This document shows, piece after piece, positions 33,151 through 44,300 of a DNA stretch of 64,000 nucleotides. Both the position numbers and the translations under genes were made by a program. The stretch's first letter is position 1. The number at the start of each line of letters is the position of its first letter. The notes beneath the pieces were generated by a model, which worked only from the letters and a program-made list of their open reading frames with translations, made no database searches and was not told where the DNA came from. The stretch lies in contig NC_063052.1 in assembly GCF_018812025.1 (NCBI RefSeq), positions 21,459,414 to 21,523,413 of the forward strand, written 5' to 3'. Source of the DNA: Megalobrama amblycephala (taxonomy: Eukaryota; Chordata; Actinopteri; Cypriniformes; Xenocyprididae).

Positions 33151-33469
33151 AAAAAATCTTACTGTAGTGGAGAGAGCGATAACATAACATACATACATAC
33201 AAACTGCATGTTAAAATGTTCAATATCGAGTATATCTGGTTATTTATGTTTCCTTTTCTATACGTGATGTAAACTTGAACTTTTTTCCCTATGTGTATTT
33301 CTTCGTATCACAAATAATTGTTCCATGCTAACAGGATCAGCATTTCTAACCTGACACTGTTTTCCCATTCTCTTTCCATCCATCTCTCTCTCTCTCACCT
33401 CCCGTTCACAAACACTCCCTTTCTTTCTCACACTTTCTCTCTCTCTCTCTTTCAGTGTTCAAGCCTGGC

Positions 33470-33895
33470 ATTCGGCACCTTATTTATTTAAATTATTTTG
33501 ATTTCCTCCACATGCCTGGCATGTGTAGTACTGGGATGGCTGATAGCTGACACTCATTTGTCAAGCTCGCTGTGCTACCTGCCAATTACAAAAGAATACT
33601 GAAAGTTTGGCACCAGGCTATTAGAAGCCAGTCTTGGCTCTAACAAGCAAGCATTAACAAGACCGAAGTTGTTGCCTGTCTTTCTCTGTCTCTCTCTCTC
33701 TCACTTTCTCCTTCTCTTGTTCCAGGTAGAAATAATAAGACGCTTGAGCAAAGAGAGCTTGGGGGTAAAAAGGACCACATTGTGTCGTTATAACTTTGCC
33801 GCCCAGCACGGAGCCTGCTTGACACTTGATTCCCTGATCTGGGATCTGCGGCGCAACGATGGCAGCCCCTTAAATGGCACCACGGGGGCCCCCAG
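33470..33895 (+). other. Possible exon (33726-33895) with upstream conserved-looking DNA
   Basis: A long pyrimidine tract (CTCTCT..TTCTCTTGTTCCAG) ends at 33725 and a donor-like CCCAG|GTAGAG at 33895. The 170 bp between is open in one frame (VEIIRRLSKESLG, then NFAAQHGACLTLDS) and GC-richer than its surroundings. The 33470-33650 segment is mixed-complexity, non-repetitive DNA with homeodomain-like CCAATTAC. It could be an exon, a conserved non-coding element or neither; I do not recognise the peptide. Confidence 0.3.
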
Positions 33896-34484
33896 GTAGA
33901 GACGTGGCCCTCAGACCTGTGACACATGCTGTCCATGCCAGCAGCTCAATATGACCTAAGCAGAACAGTGTTGTTAGTCATTATGAAACCCTATTTATTA
34001 CCACTCGCCGTATGGCCTGTTCTACACACACACCCACAAGACTGTCTGGAATGGGCACTCAAAGCAGTTACAGTGGACTGGTGGCGCTGGGCTATTTAAA
34101 CAATACCTTGACATGTCTGCAGACCTTACTGACATCATTACAGAGTAATGAGTATGTTTCTCCAGCTTGGTTAGGGCAGCTTGATTTCATAAAAATGGAA
34201 TTATGTAAGAACAAACTGTAACACACGCACATGCACTGAGGAAAAACGGTGCTTATATTAACCACATTAAATGTCAAATCTACGATAAAAACAACAGTAT
34301 GTGCATGCAGACAACAATAAAGCTAAGCGACACCAGCGCTTGTACTTTTCACGCTCAAACTACAACCTCTAAAGGCATTTCAGGTTACAAACGGAGAAGG
34401 AGTGAGAAGAATGACAAACAAAACACAGTGAATAAATGATGCACTGTTATATCTGAAAGAATACCCAAGGAGGGAAAGATAACC

Positions 34485-34537
<53 letters not shown>

Positions 34538-35535
34538 ACAACAACAACAATAATAATAAAATAATTATCAATATATTTACAAATAGATTATTATGTGTAT
34601 ATATAAGTGGTGTAATAGTCAAAACTGTGAAACAAAAGTGGCAATTAAGTCATGTTAAAAGTAGCAGTTAAATCATGTTATACCAGATGAGCTAACAGGA
34701 ATGTACTTAAAATGAGTCACGTTTGCACCGAGCCTCAAAATTGGCCTCATGTTCCTGTGTGTTCAAATCCATGCAGTGCTATCATATCACCTAATTCCTC
34801 AACAACATGGAAGCACTTTTGCTGACACGTCAGCCTGTTTACCAGCTGGCAATAGAATGTGCTCTCCAAGCCACTCTGGATGCTAAAAATGAGATGAAAG
34901 ATGACTAATCTGACCATATTTCTTTGTATGATTGCTCAAAGGATCTAAGGGTTTGTGTTTCTTACACAATGTTGTACATCTTCATGTGCTCCCCTTGGAT
35001 ACAAGCTATTTTCGAATGACAGCCCTGCCATATGTTCCGGTTTTGAGAACTTGACAACATGCAGTTTTTGTTAAGACCAGGTCACAAGGGTGCTGACTCA
35101 ATTTTGCCGCAAGGCTGTTCTTCTGTAGCATTTAGCAACTAGGCTGTAAAGTATCTGTCGACTTTGTGGCCACGTTTCGCTTTTGTCGACGCAGTTTAAA
35201 CAACTCCTGCTTCATTTACAGTAGTAGGTTAGGTAACTGTAAGATAAAGTATAAAACAAAAATAAGCCACATAGCTTCTCTGAACATCCTTCTGACATGT
35301 ACATAGAAGCCTGCACTGTCTATACAACATAAACAGCAGAGTAGACTGATAGGGGAGAGATGAAATAGTTGAATAAAGTCATTATTTTTGTTTAGTTTTT
35401 ACACACAAAAAGTATTCTTGTCGCTTCATAACATTGAGGCTGAACCACTGTAGTCACATTGACTATGTCTTTACTACTTTTCTGGACGTTGAATGTGGTA
35501 ATTATGTTGCTTTCTAAAAAAAAAAAAAAAAATCC
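33896..35535. other. Intergenic sequence, with a (TA)n tract
   Basis: Contains (TA)n at about 34489-34531 followed by (CAA)n. No repeat family or exon recognised. Confidence 0.4.
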
Positions 35536-35651
35536 TCTCGGATTTCTTAATTTGTGTTCCGAAGATGAATGAAGGTCTTACGGGTTTAGAACGACATGAG
35601 GGTGAGTAATTAATAAAAGAAATTTATTTTTTGCGTGAACTAACCCTTTAA
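35536..35651. mobile_element. Right half of a TTAA-flanked MITE
   Basis: CCGAAGATGAATGAAGGTCT to GTGAACTAACCCT followed by TTAA (35648-35651) is the right arm of the family seen whole at 62433-63126. Confidence 0.7.
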
Positions 35652-35845
35652 GTGGAAAACAACTCATTGCGGAACTCAAGCTGCTTTGCACACCGAAGCT
35701 TGTGCACAGAAAGTCGCCTCTCGGTCAGTGCGCAATCCCGCATTCAGTTCTGTTTTACGGCTTATTGCACTCGAACATTCAAATACAAGCACGTCAAAAT
35801 GTCTGTCTTGCCAAGTGTTCATGTAAACAGTCGGTTATGTCTTAA

Positions 35846-36567
35846 AGGGATAGTTCACCCAAAGGAGGTTGTTTTCCACCCAAATATTTTAACTCCAACC
35901 GTTGCCATCTGTCAGTCAAATAATGCGAGTGGATGGGAACTTCTACTATAAGAGTAAATAAAACTTGGTTAGACAAATCCAAATTAAACCCTGCGGCTCG
36001 TGACGACACATTGATGTCCTAAGACACGAAACAATTGGTTTGTGCGAGAAACCAAACAGTATCTATATCATTTTTTTTTTTACCTCTAATACACCACTAT
36101 GTCCAACTGTGTTCAGCACTCTATTAGTGAGGTCTGATCGCCCTCTGACAACAGCAGTGATGTCTCGCGCTTATACTTCAATGAGTGCTAGACATCACTT
36201 CCATTGTCAGAGCGCGATCAGACCTCACGAATTGAGTGATGAATGCCGTTGGACATAGTGGTGTATTAGAGGTAAAAAATGAAATAAATACTGTTTGGTT
36301 TCTCGCACAAACCGATCATTTCATGTCTTAGGGCATCAATGTGTCATCACGAGCCGCAGGGTTTAATTTGGATTTGTCTAACCAAGTTTTATTTACTCTT
36401 ATAGTAGAAGTTCCCATCCACTCGCATTATTTGACTGACAGACGGCAACAGTTGGAGTTAAAAATCATCATTTGTGTTCTACTGAAGAAACAAAGTCACC
36501 TACATCTTGGATGCCCTGGGGGTAAGCAGATAAACATCAAATTTTCATTTTTGGGTGAACTATCCCT
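35846..36567. mobile_element. Palindromic TTAA MITE (722 bp)
   Basis: Starts AGGGATAGTTCACCC and ends with its inverse; TTAA flanks both ends (35842-35845, 36568-36571). The arms are inverted copies for about 330 bp (for example CTGCGGCTCGTGACGACAC versus GTGTCATCACGAGCCGCAG), leaving a short centre near 36165. Non-coding. It lies 26 bp left of the retrovirus-like element. Confidence 0.85.
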
Positions 36568-36593
36568 TTAAGTGAATGTAAACAGTTGGGAAA

Positions 36594-38049
36594 TGTAGCG
36601 ATGTACAGTTATTAATCAATTTATGGATGAAATATGAATATCATAATTCAGAAAGCTTTATGACGTTCATATATCGACCCAACGGGGAATTAAACATATA
36701 TGGTGAATTAACTACAACGAATTATAATCAATCACATATATGATTAGTTCTGGTTTAATAATTATGTGGAAAACTATCAGTTCGTCCACCGAAACGGAAA
36801 ATTATCCACAGATTATCACGACAGAAATGTTATTCTCGGGCCGGGAGACTAACTTTCTATCATAGACTCCAAATATAGAGCAAGGACATTAGAATCAGAA
36901 CGTTAAAGTGACTCGGTTGTTGCTAAAATGAGCAAGTGAACAAAAAGCATGGATATAATGAGTTTAATATACGAAACGGGTAATACACAGGTTATACGGC
37001 TAAATGGACACAAGTAAATACAAATACATACAAAGTAGAAGGAGAGGCAGAAACGAAAGAGATGATCAAAGCAGGTCAAATTGCAACCGTTCACCTGTAA
37101 GAGCCAGCAAGGAAACTCAGTATTTAAAATCGTGAAAACGTTATACTTGCATAGGTTAGTCAGGGTGCTTGGAGTTTCGGAGCGCTCGGTTTGATAGTTG
37201 CTCCTTCGTCCGGAGGTTGTTTCGGCGAAGTTTCAAACGAAGGTTTAACTGTTGTAATATGACCGGAAAATAAAGAAGAGAGTCCGTCTTGACGGCAGGA
37301 ACTCGTGCAGAAAACTTGTGCCACCAAAAGACGCGTGTCATGGTGTTTTAAAGACAACAGACCAGAACGCCTTCTTGATAACGTCCTCCAATGCTAGCGT
37401 TGCGATTTGGCGGGTTTCCACATTCCTTTGTCCTGTCTCCCGAATAAATTTATGGTATGTTGAATCAGTGCATTTTCTTCATAGTATTATTAAACATTGA
37501 ACGATGCATTTGGCAGAAATGTAACGTACATGAGTGAATAGCTCGGATTCACAGCTTTACGGAGAGATCAAACTCGACAGGTGTCTCTCGTCATATAAAG
37601 AAGATACACTTTACACTCTATTACTATCGTTTAACATGAAAACTAACCTACTACAGTCAATTCTACGATTCTACACTAGTAACACATACATGCAGCGAGC
37701 ACTACAATGGCAGATACATTCATATTTGCAGGTATAATATTTGTGTATACAGTCTTTGTATGTGTGTGTGTGTCTGTGGGTGCGTGCGTCGTGTATTTTC
37801 CTTTTTATGACCGTTTGGAATTCGGGCCTGTCTTTCGAAACCCGATCCGTGGCGTTCGCATCTCCTTTGAAGTCACCAGGAGAGGTTTGGGACTTATCGA
37901 AATAGTCATAAAAAAAAAGGTCTCGTGATCCATTAGTGTCTGCCGGGCCGGAATCGATGTAAGATTTACAAACCAAAGTTCCGTGAATTGAGGCTTAAAC
38001 ACAGTTTATGGTGGGACCTGCTCATCCTTGAGACTGTGCAGACCCTACA
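36594..38049 (-). repeat. 3' LTR (left in the window)
   Basis: 1456 bp with terminal inverted TGTAG/CTACA. The polypurine tract lies directly at 38050. Differences from the other LTR include a C/T change near 37615, a 1-nt and a 3-nt indel, and changes near 37877 and 37918. Short ORFs inside are identical in both LTRs and have no domain character. Confidence 0.92.
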
Positions 38050-38062
38050 GTTTCCCCCTTTC
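38050..38062 (-). promoter_or_regulatory. Polypurine tract
   Basis: On the minus strand GAAAGGGGGAAAC directly precedes the LTR start TGTAGGG, as required for plus-strand priming in reverse transcription. Confidence 0.85.
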
Positions 38063-38140
38063 GGCCAGTGAGGTCCCCGTGCGGATCTCGTTGGACGGTA
38101 GCGAGGTCGGATGGCACAGATGTCGGACAGCAGGTGGTCC

Positions 38141-39982
38141 CTACTGGTCCTCGGCCTTCGGGTCGTCGAAGGGAGAGTCCATTTCGATGAGATTTGGTAC
38201 GTTCTCCGTGTTGGTGCCTCCTCTCCTTGGTTTCCTCTTGAAACCCCGGGGAAGGGCAGGCAGGCACTTGTCCATGGACTCTTGCATCCCCTTCATCCTC
38301 TTGAAAAGGATGAAGGCTAGGCCCAGGGTCAGTAGGTACCCGATTGCCATGGAGAGGCAAAGGGCTGTGTCGGCGGCAGTCCAAGCCTGGACTATAGGGG
38401 AGCTGGTCAGGATGGGCAGTCGGGAGAGTGCTTGGAGGGCAGTGTCGACAGGAGTAATGTCAATTAACTGGGACCCCCCTTTCTCAATCCTCAGTTCCAG
38501 CTCTGGGGCCAAAGTGAGGTTGTGGTTCATGAAAAAGGATGGGATCTCCAGTTCTGACTGGTACTCTTCACTTGAGATGTGGTACAAGGCCAGGTCATCG
38601 AGGTGGAGGATGGCACCCAGGGGTACCTGGATCCACATACTTTGACTGGGCAGGCTGACACGAGTGGCAGTGTCGTGCTGATCGTAAGTCAGGGTGGCGG
38701 TGCGAGTGGGAGTGTTAACAAGCCATCGATTGCCCACAATCTCAGCTTGTGTTCCGACGATTTGGGTGCGAGGCTTGGCCTCGGCAGGGCAGCGTGTGTC
38801 GCTGATCATGGGCTGTAACCCGCAGATTCCTTCAGTATTGTCTCTGAGGAAAGGTTTGCTAGGGCAGAGGTAATGAATGTCTTTGGTCAAAACACACATG
38901 CGTAAATTGGGAGCCAGGTACAGTTGGGGGTTGCTGTCGTGGTATGCTACCACAGCTGGAGTGTGTATCTTGATGTGGGTGTTACCCTTCCAAAACCCGA
39001 CATTGACAATGTCTTTGAGTCGGTAGATGTTATCTGGTTCGATGATAGGTAGGTTTAGGAGGAAGGCCAACTCCCTTTGTTCGGGGTCGACATGCAGTAG
39101 GATGGCACTACCCAGGGAGTAGGCAAGGTGGGTTTGGATAGGGTCCGTGGGTCTGACGGCAGCAGAGGCCAGCACAGTTTGTACGAGGCTCAGGGGTACG
39201 AGGTATGGGGGAATCCTTCCCATGGCCAGGTTGTCCATGGAGGAGCTCACTTCCCGCAGCATGTCTGTCATTAGAGCAGTGACGAGCTGAGTTTGGGCGA
39301 AGTCATTTTGGAAGACAGTAAACAGTTGCTTCATTGAGTTCACTGTCTGGTTCAGCAGGACACTGTGGGTGTTGAGAACCACTACAGTGCCTTTCAGAGT
39401 TTTCCCGATGCTTTGAAGGGTTTGGCTCTGTGTGGTGAGTTGTTCTCTCAGCTGGGGGATCTCCGTTTGGATTTCGGCCACATGCCGCCTTACGGTGGTT
39501 AGGCTCACCGCGTTGACACTGGACATGCCGAGGTTAAATAGGGTCCCGACTGCAGCGGCGGCTCCGAGCAGAGCTCCCAAGAACCGTTTGGTGCGTCGGT
39601 TGTGTCCACTTAACTCGGCTTGTGTGACAGTCATTTTCTCCAGTTGGGCGAGCATGTGCTGGACGTCGGCTTCCGCGTGAGTGAGGGCGTTCTCCGTCCA
39701 TCGGGCCCCTGCCCAGCTGTATTGGGCGACATGGCTGGGATAGTGTGCTTTGTAGACGGTGCGGGGGTCCAACCGCACATACACTTTCTGAGTGTAAGTC
39801 CGGCAGTTGGTGATGAGAAGTCCCGGTTGTTCCCTCAGTACGATACCAGATGCGGGACCTGGTGATGTGATGTCGGATTGCGGCTGTCCTCTGGTTGGCA
39901 GGAGGCACACGAGGGTGAACCACAGCAGCATCCTGTTACAGAGAAGAGGGGAAGAGAGAGAGAGAGAGGGAGAGAGAGGCAT
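38141..39982 (-). CDS. env: Envelope glycoprotein (env), class I fusion type
   Basis: 613 codons from the first ATG. The more likely start is the ATG at 39931-39929 (596 codons), which follows a strong splice acceptor and opens with a hydrophobic signal peptide. A furin-type RTKR site is at residues 130-133 (long numbering), followed at once by an Ala/Gly/Leu-rich fusion-peptide-like segment and a heptad-like region. A membrane segment lies near 536-560, with a 53-residue basic-to-acidic tail. The part before the cleavage site is only about 110 residues and the part after it about 480, unlike most retroviral envelopes and more like F-type fusion proteins. The frame is intact. It does not overlap the integrase frame (gap about 60 bp). 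Confidence 0.85.
   Translation of the reverse strand: MPLSPSLSLSSPLLCNRMLLWFTLVCLLPTRGQPQSDITSPGPASGIVLREQPGLLITNCRTYTQKVYVRLDPRTVYKAHYPSHVAQYSWAGARWTENALTHAEADVQHMLAQLEKMTVTQAELSGHNRRTKRFLGALLGAAAAVGTLFNLGMSSVNAVSLTTVRRHVAEIQTEIPQLREQLTTQSQTLQSIGKTLKGTVVVLNTHSVLLNQTVNSMKQLFTVFQNDFAQTQLVTALMTDMLREVSSSMDNLAMGRIPPYLVPLSLVQTVLASAAVRPTDPIQTHLAYSLGSAILLHVDPEQRELAFLLNLPIIEPDNIYRLKDIVNVGFWKGNTHIKIHTPAVVAYHDSNPQLYLAPNLRMCVLTKDIHYLCPSKPFLRDNTEGICGLQPMISDTRCPAEAKPRTQIVGTQAEIVGNRWLVNTPTRTATLTYDQHDTATRVSLPSQSMWIQVPLGAILHLDDLALYHISSEEYQSELEIPSFFMNHNLTLAPELELRIEKGGSQLIDITPVDTALQALSRLPILTSSPIVQAWTAADTALCLSMAIGYLLTLGLAFILFKRMKGMQESMDKCLPALPRGFKRKPRRGGTNTENVPNLIEMDSPFDDPKAEDQ
39929..39975 (-). promoter_or_regulatory. 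Env splice acceptor and start
   Basis: On the minus strand a long CT tract (CTCTCTCTCTTCCCCTCTTC) leads to TGTAACAG|G (AG at 39934-39933), one base before ATG at 39931. A subgenomic env mRNA would start translation here. Confidence 0.7.
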
Positions 39983-40044
39983 GGTTGGTCAGCGGGGAAT
40001 GTCCGTGGTTGGTGAGGACAGTTTTCCGAGGATTGCAACTGGGA

Positions 40045-41333
40045 TTAGCTTGCATTGTTCCCTCCCTGCCTTTCTCTGTCAACAGCCACATGTCTCTTAA
40101 TCTGGTTACGGTGGACCCATTTGAAAATTGGTTCTTTCTGCCCTCGGCTCAACTTGATTCGGTACGCCACCGGGGATAGTTTGTCCACAATCTCATGAGG
40201 TCCTGTCCACCGGGGAAGAAATTTCTTTGACAGCCGTTGGGAGGCTGTCTTGGGTGGCTGAGCGAAAAGGTAGTACCAGACCCGGTCACCCACATCCAGT
40301 TCCTGGTGTGACGCCTTGCGGTCATAGTATGCTTTCTGGCCTTCTGCGCTTCGTTGAAGCTGCTGTTGAGCAAAAGCAAACGTGGTTCTCAGGTGTCGGT
40401 GTAGCTCGTCGAGATACTGGTGGGTAGTGTAGGCGGTGACGAGGCTGGAATCTCCCGGTTGGTACAGCAGGTGCAACGGCAGGGTCATCTGTCGCCCTGT
40501 CATCAGTTCAAAGGGAGACACCCGAGTTGATTCCTGCGGAGTGGCTCTAATAGCCATGAGTACCAGTGGAAGTTTCACATCCCAGTCTTTCTGGTTGGCG
40601 GACACATATTTTTTTAGCATGCTAACCACAGTTTTATTGGTCCGTTCCACTTGCCCTGAAGAGATTGGATGGTGGCTGATGTGCAGTTGGCTCTGTACGC
40701 CCAGGAGTCTCCAAATTTGCTGCATGATCTCAGCGGTAAAATGAGTACCTCTGTCGGAGTTGACTCTCAATGGCAGCCCAAATCTGCTGAAAATGTGGTT
40801 CATCAGGAGGTATGCTGTAGTCTGGGCCGTGTCGTTCGGTGCTGGAAGACACTCTACCCACTTGGTGAATTGGCACACGACCGTGAGGAAATACCTGTTT
40901 CCTCTCGTCGATCTGGTCAGGGGCCCCACCCAGTCTATCTGGAGGTCTGACCATGGGAATGTGACTCCTCTGCGTTGCAGTGGAGCTCTGTGAGTTGGGT
41001 TTGCCGGTTGGAATTGGCAGCACACCAGGCATCCTCTAACATACTCTGCCACATCCTGCTGCATGCCAGGCCAGTATGCCACTTGTTTCAGTGTCTCGTA
41101 AGTGGCTCTGGTACCATGGTGTCCAGCACATGGTGCGTCGTGGGCATACATGAGCATAACCCCCCTTTGGCCGTGTGGTATCACAAGCCTTGGCGCAGTG
41201 AGATCATCAGGGGCATACCACAGAATGTCTTCTTTCACATGCAGCATGTGCTTGACGTAGTGTAGTCGTTTGAGGCTGGGGTTGTTGTCGAAGTCGGACT
41301 TCGTGATCGGGGGCAGGAGGGGTTTGAGAGGAG
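40045..41333 (-). CDS. pol: Integrase (separate frame, -1 relative to RT-RNase H)
   Basis: The first ATG in this frame is at 41247 (400 codons), but the frame stays open upstream to the RNase H end. It contains an HHCC zinc finger (H36, H43, C73, C76 from the ATG) and a DD35E core (D105, D165, E201; spacings 59 and 35). A GPY/F-like C-terminal module contains [18 protein letters not shown]. Integrase inserts the cDNA into host DNA. All catalytic residues are present. The frame offset against the upstream pol frame is either a programmed -1 shift or a one-base indel. Confidence 0.9.
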
Positions 41334-44300
41334 GTTTTTTATCGTGTGTATGGCAGAGTCCGAGGCTTGAAGGTCGGCAATGTCATTGTTGGAAATTTGT
41401 GGAGCTAGTGACAGCGGCTGTGGTGTGGGAGCAAGGACGGGAGCAGTACGTTGGCTGCGGGTGACTGCTGCTACAGCAGGGGTGGGTGTTTGGGTGGGGG
41501 GTGACCACAGATTACCCCGTAGTGCGCCCGTCTTGGCAAGGGCATCAGTTTGGTCATTCAAGTCTTTGTCCCTGCCAGGTAGCTTCGAATGTCCTTTCAC
41601 CTTCTTCCAGTAAACGATCATGTTGTGTGTCGTCGTGATATCGTCGCATGCTTGGAACAGGTGTTGGTGTTTGACCGGCTTGTTGTTTGCGGTCTTGAAG
41701 CCATTTAGTTTCCAGCCTGGGAGGTGGCATGTGAAACTGAGTCGGGCATAGTTTGAGTCTGTGCAAATGAGGAGTTCTTTGATGTTGTGGGCCAGTGCGA
41801 TTTGGAGGGTGATGAGGATCGCAGCTACCTCCGCATACTGCGATGACTGGGGGCCCAAATTGAAGTGTTGTGGTGGGCAGGGTTGGTCGTTTAACCATAA
41901 CACCCCTGCACCTGCCTTTAGGATGCCCTCATGGTTGTACGAACATCCATCTACGTAGGCAGTGGGCATACCTTGGCACGCATTTTCTTCGAAGTACCGG
42001 TGGCAGGTCGGTTGCTGGTTTTGGGGTATTTCCATCTCCGGTGTCGAAGCTGGAGTGTCATCGGAGCAGTTTTGGCAGGCCGCCAAGCCGTTGCCAAGAG
42101 CCGACTTGTGATTTTGGGCGTATCGGGCCTCGACGTTGCGCCCCTGGAGGGCCATCAGCCATGTGGCTATGCGTGAGTTGGTGACTACGCCATCTCGGAT
42201 GCGTTGGCTGTTGAGGAAGGTGACAGGTTGGTGACAGGTCTCTATGATAACCTTTTGTGCCCCAATGTAGTTGGAAAATCTTTGGATGGCCCATACAGTG
42301 CAGAGCAAAGCCTTTTCACAGTCTGAGTATTTGCACTCCGGTGGCAGGAGTGTTTTGCTGGCATACGCTACGACTCTTTTGTCTTGATCGTATCGTTGGT
42401 AGAGACCAGCGCTCAGGCAGTTCTTGGAGAATCCGGCTTCCAAGTAGAACTCCTTCTTTGGATCGGGGTAAGCCAGACATGGGGCTGTGCACAAATGTCG
42501 TTTCAGTTCATTCATTGCACTTGTTTGGGCGTCCGTCCAGACAAACGGGCAGTCCTTTTTCAACAGAGTAGTTAGAGGTCTTGCAATGTCCGAGTAGTTC
42601 TCAATGAACTGTCGCGAGTAGTTGCACACACCTAGAAAGCTACGCAGCTCTGAGATGTTAGTGGGAGGTTTGATGGTTTGAATAGCTTGAATGCGGCTGG
42701 ACTGCGGTTCAATGCCCTGTGAACCGACAAGTAGACCCACGTAGTTGACCTTGGTTCGGCACCATTGTCCTTTGTGGAGGGCAATTTTGGCGCCGGCAGT
42801 GGTCAGTTGGGTCAAAACATGGTCTATTTCTATCAGGTGGTCCGCCACAGTCATACTTTTCATGAGCACATCGTCTACATAGATGAGGTTCCCTCGCATC
42901 CTTGCATCTGGACATGCTTTGTTCAGGAAGATGTTGAATTCAGCTGGTGAGTTGGCATAGCCGAATGGGCACCTTGTAAAAGTGTACTGTCGGTTGCCAA
43001 AAGTGAAAGCTAGCTTGTGTTGATCTGCTGGATGTACAGGTATTGTCCAGAATCCTGATGCCACATCTAACGTAGAGAAGATAGTGGCTCCTTTGATTTG
43101 GGGTAGTTCCTGTTCCAGCTGTGTCATGGGCCACCGTGACAGCGGCACTTGCTGGTTCAACTTCCTGTAGTCAATGGTTGGTCGCCACTTGCCATTTGGT
43201 TTGAGAACAGGCCAGATGGGGGCTGAGTAGGTGCTGTTGCAAGGACGGATGACACCTTTCTCTTCCATGGAGCGGATAATCTCCTGCACTGGTTCGTGTG
43301 AGGCGATGGGAATTTTGTACTGCCTGACAAAGGTGGGAGGAGCGTTTGGGCGCGTTGGAATGCGCACCGTGTGGAGGTTAGTGAGTCCACAGTCTAAAGA
43401 GTCTTTGGCAAATGATGCTTTAAATTTGTACAGGACCTGCCTGAGTTTCTGGCGGTCTGCCTCGTACTTTAGGGCATCTGCATCCTTCAGGATTTGTTGG
43501 ACTTGAGATTCGAACCCTGGGAACGGCTCTTCTGTGGTGGTGTCAGCTGTCAGGCTGGCTGTCAGTGGTGCCGTGTTTTCCTGGGTTTCACAGGCAGGCT
43601 GGCTAGAGACTGTGTATACTGCAAGGTGTTGGTCCTTTATCAGTTCCGTTCTGCACACCTGTTCTGTGGGTACCGGCATGATGGCAGTGATGGAGATGGT
43701 CTTGAAGGGTGCGGTTAAAACCGTGTTGTCTGGGCTCCCTTCTGGTATCATAGCAGCTGGTATTGACCCGATGACTGGTAACGTGAGTTCAAAGTCATGG
43801 AAGTCGTGGCTTACTAGCCATCCCAGCCGGTAGGCCTTGGGAATTCTGATGGGGGTAGCCATGCAGTTGTTAAGCAAAATGTAGATAACACGGGATGACA
43901 CTTCAGTGAGGGGTGTGGCTTCCAAGGTGAGTCCAAGTTCCACGCTTTCAGGTGAAATTTGGAAGAAACCCAGTGTGTTATTCAGGTTTTGGCCCTGTCT
44001 CATGTTGAGGCGAATAGCGACCCCTTTGGTATAAGCGGGTACTACAGTTTCCTGTTCGTTGACCAGGAAGCAGACTTCTGGAATGGTCTGGCCAGACACG
44101 AGGTTCTCAAGGTCAACCGGAACAACAGGGGGCTGTACAGTCATTGGTGCCCACACTACCTCATTAACCATGTCCACGTGAGCTTTGAGGCGAATCAGGA
44201 GGTCTGCTCCAATGTAAACATCATGCGTTAGGTCTGGGAGGACCAGAAAGTAATGGGTTAGAACCCGGCCGTTCCATTTCAAGTTCAGAGCGCAGACGCC

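Noticed and set aside
36903..37976. Short ORFs in the LTRs, present identically in both copies
   Set aside because: The identity is explained by LTR duplication; no domain, and many overlap on both strands.
38028..38645. 205-codon plus-strand ORF opposite env
   Set aside because: Antisense shadow of the env frame; composition follows the env codons and there is no independent signal.
41300..41335. AAACCCC as the frameshift heptamer
   Set aside because: It is in the right frame, but C in the YYY positions is poorly slippery; the A_AAA_AAC just upstream is far more typical.
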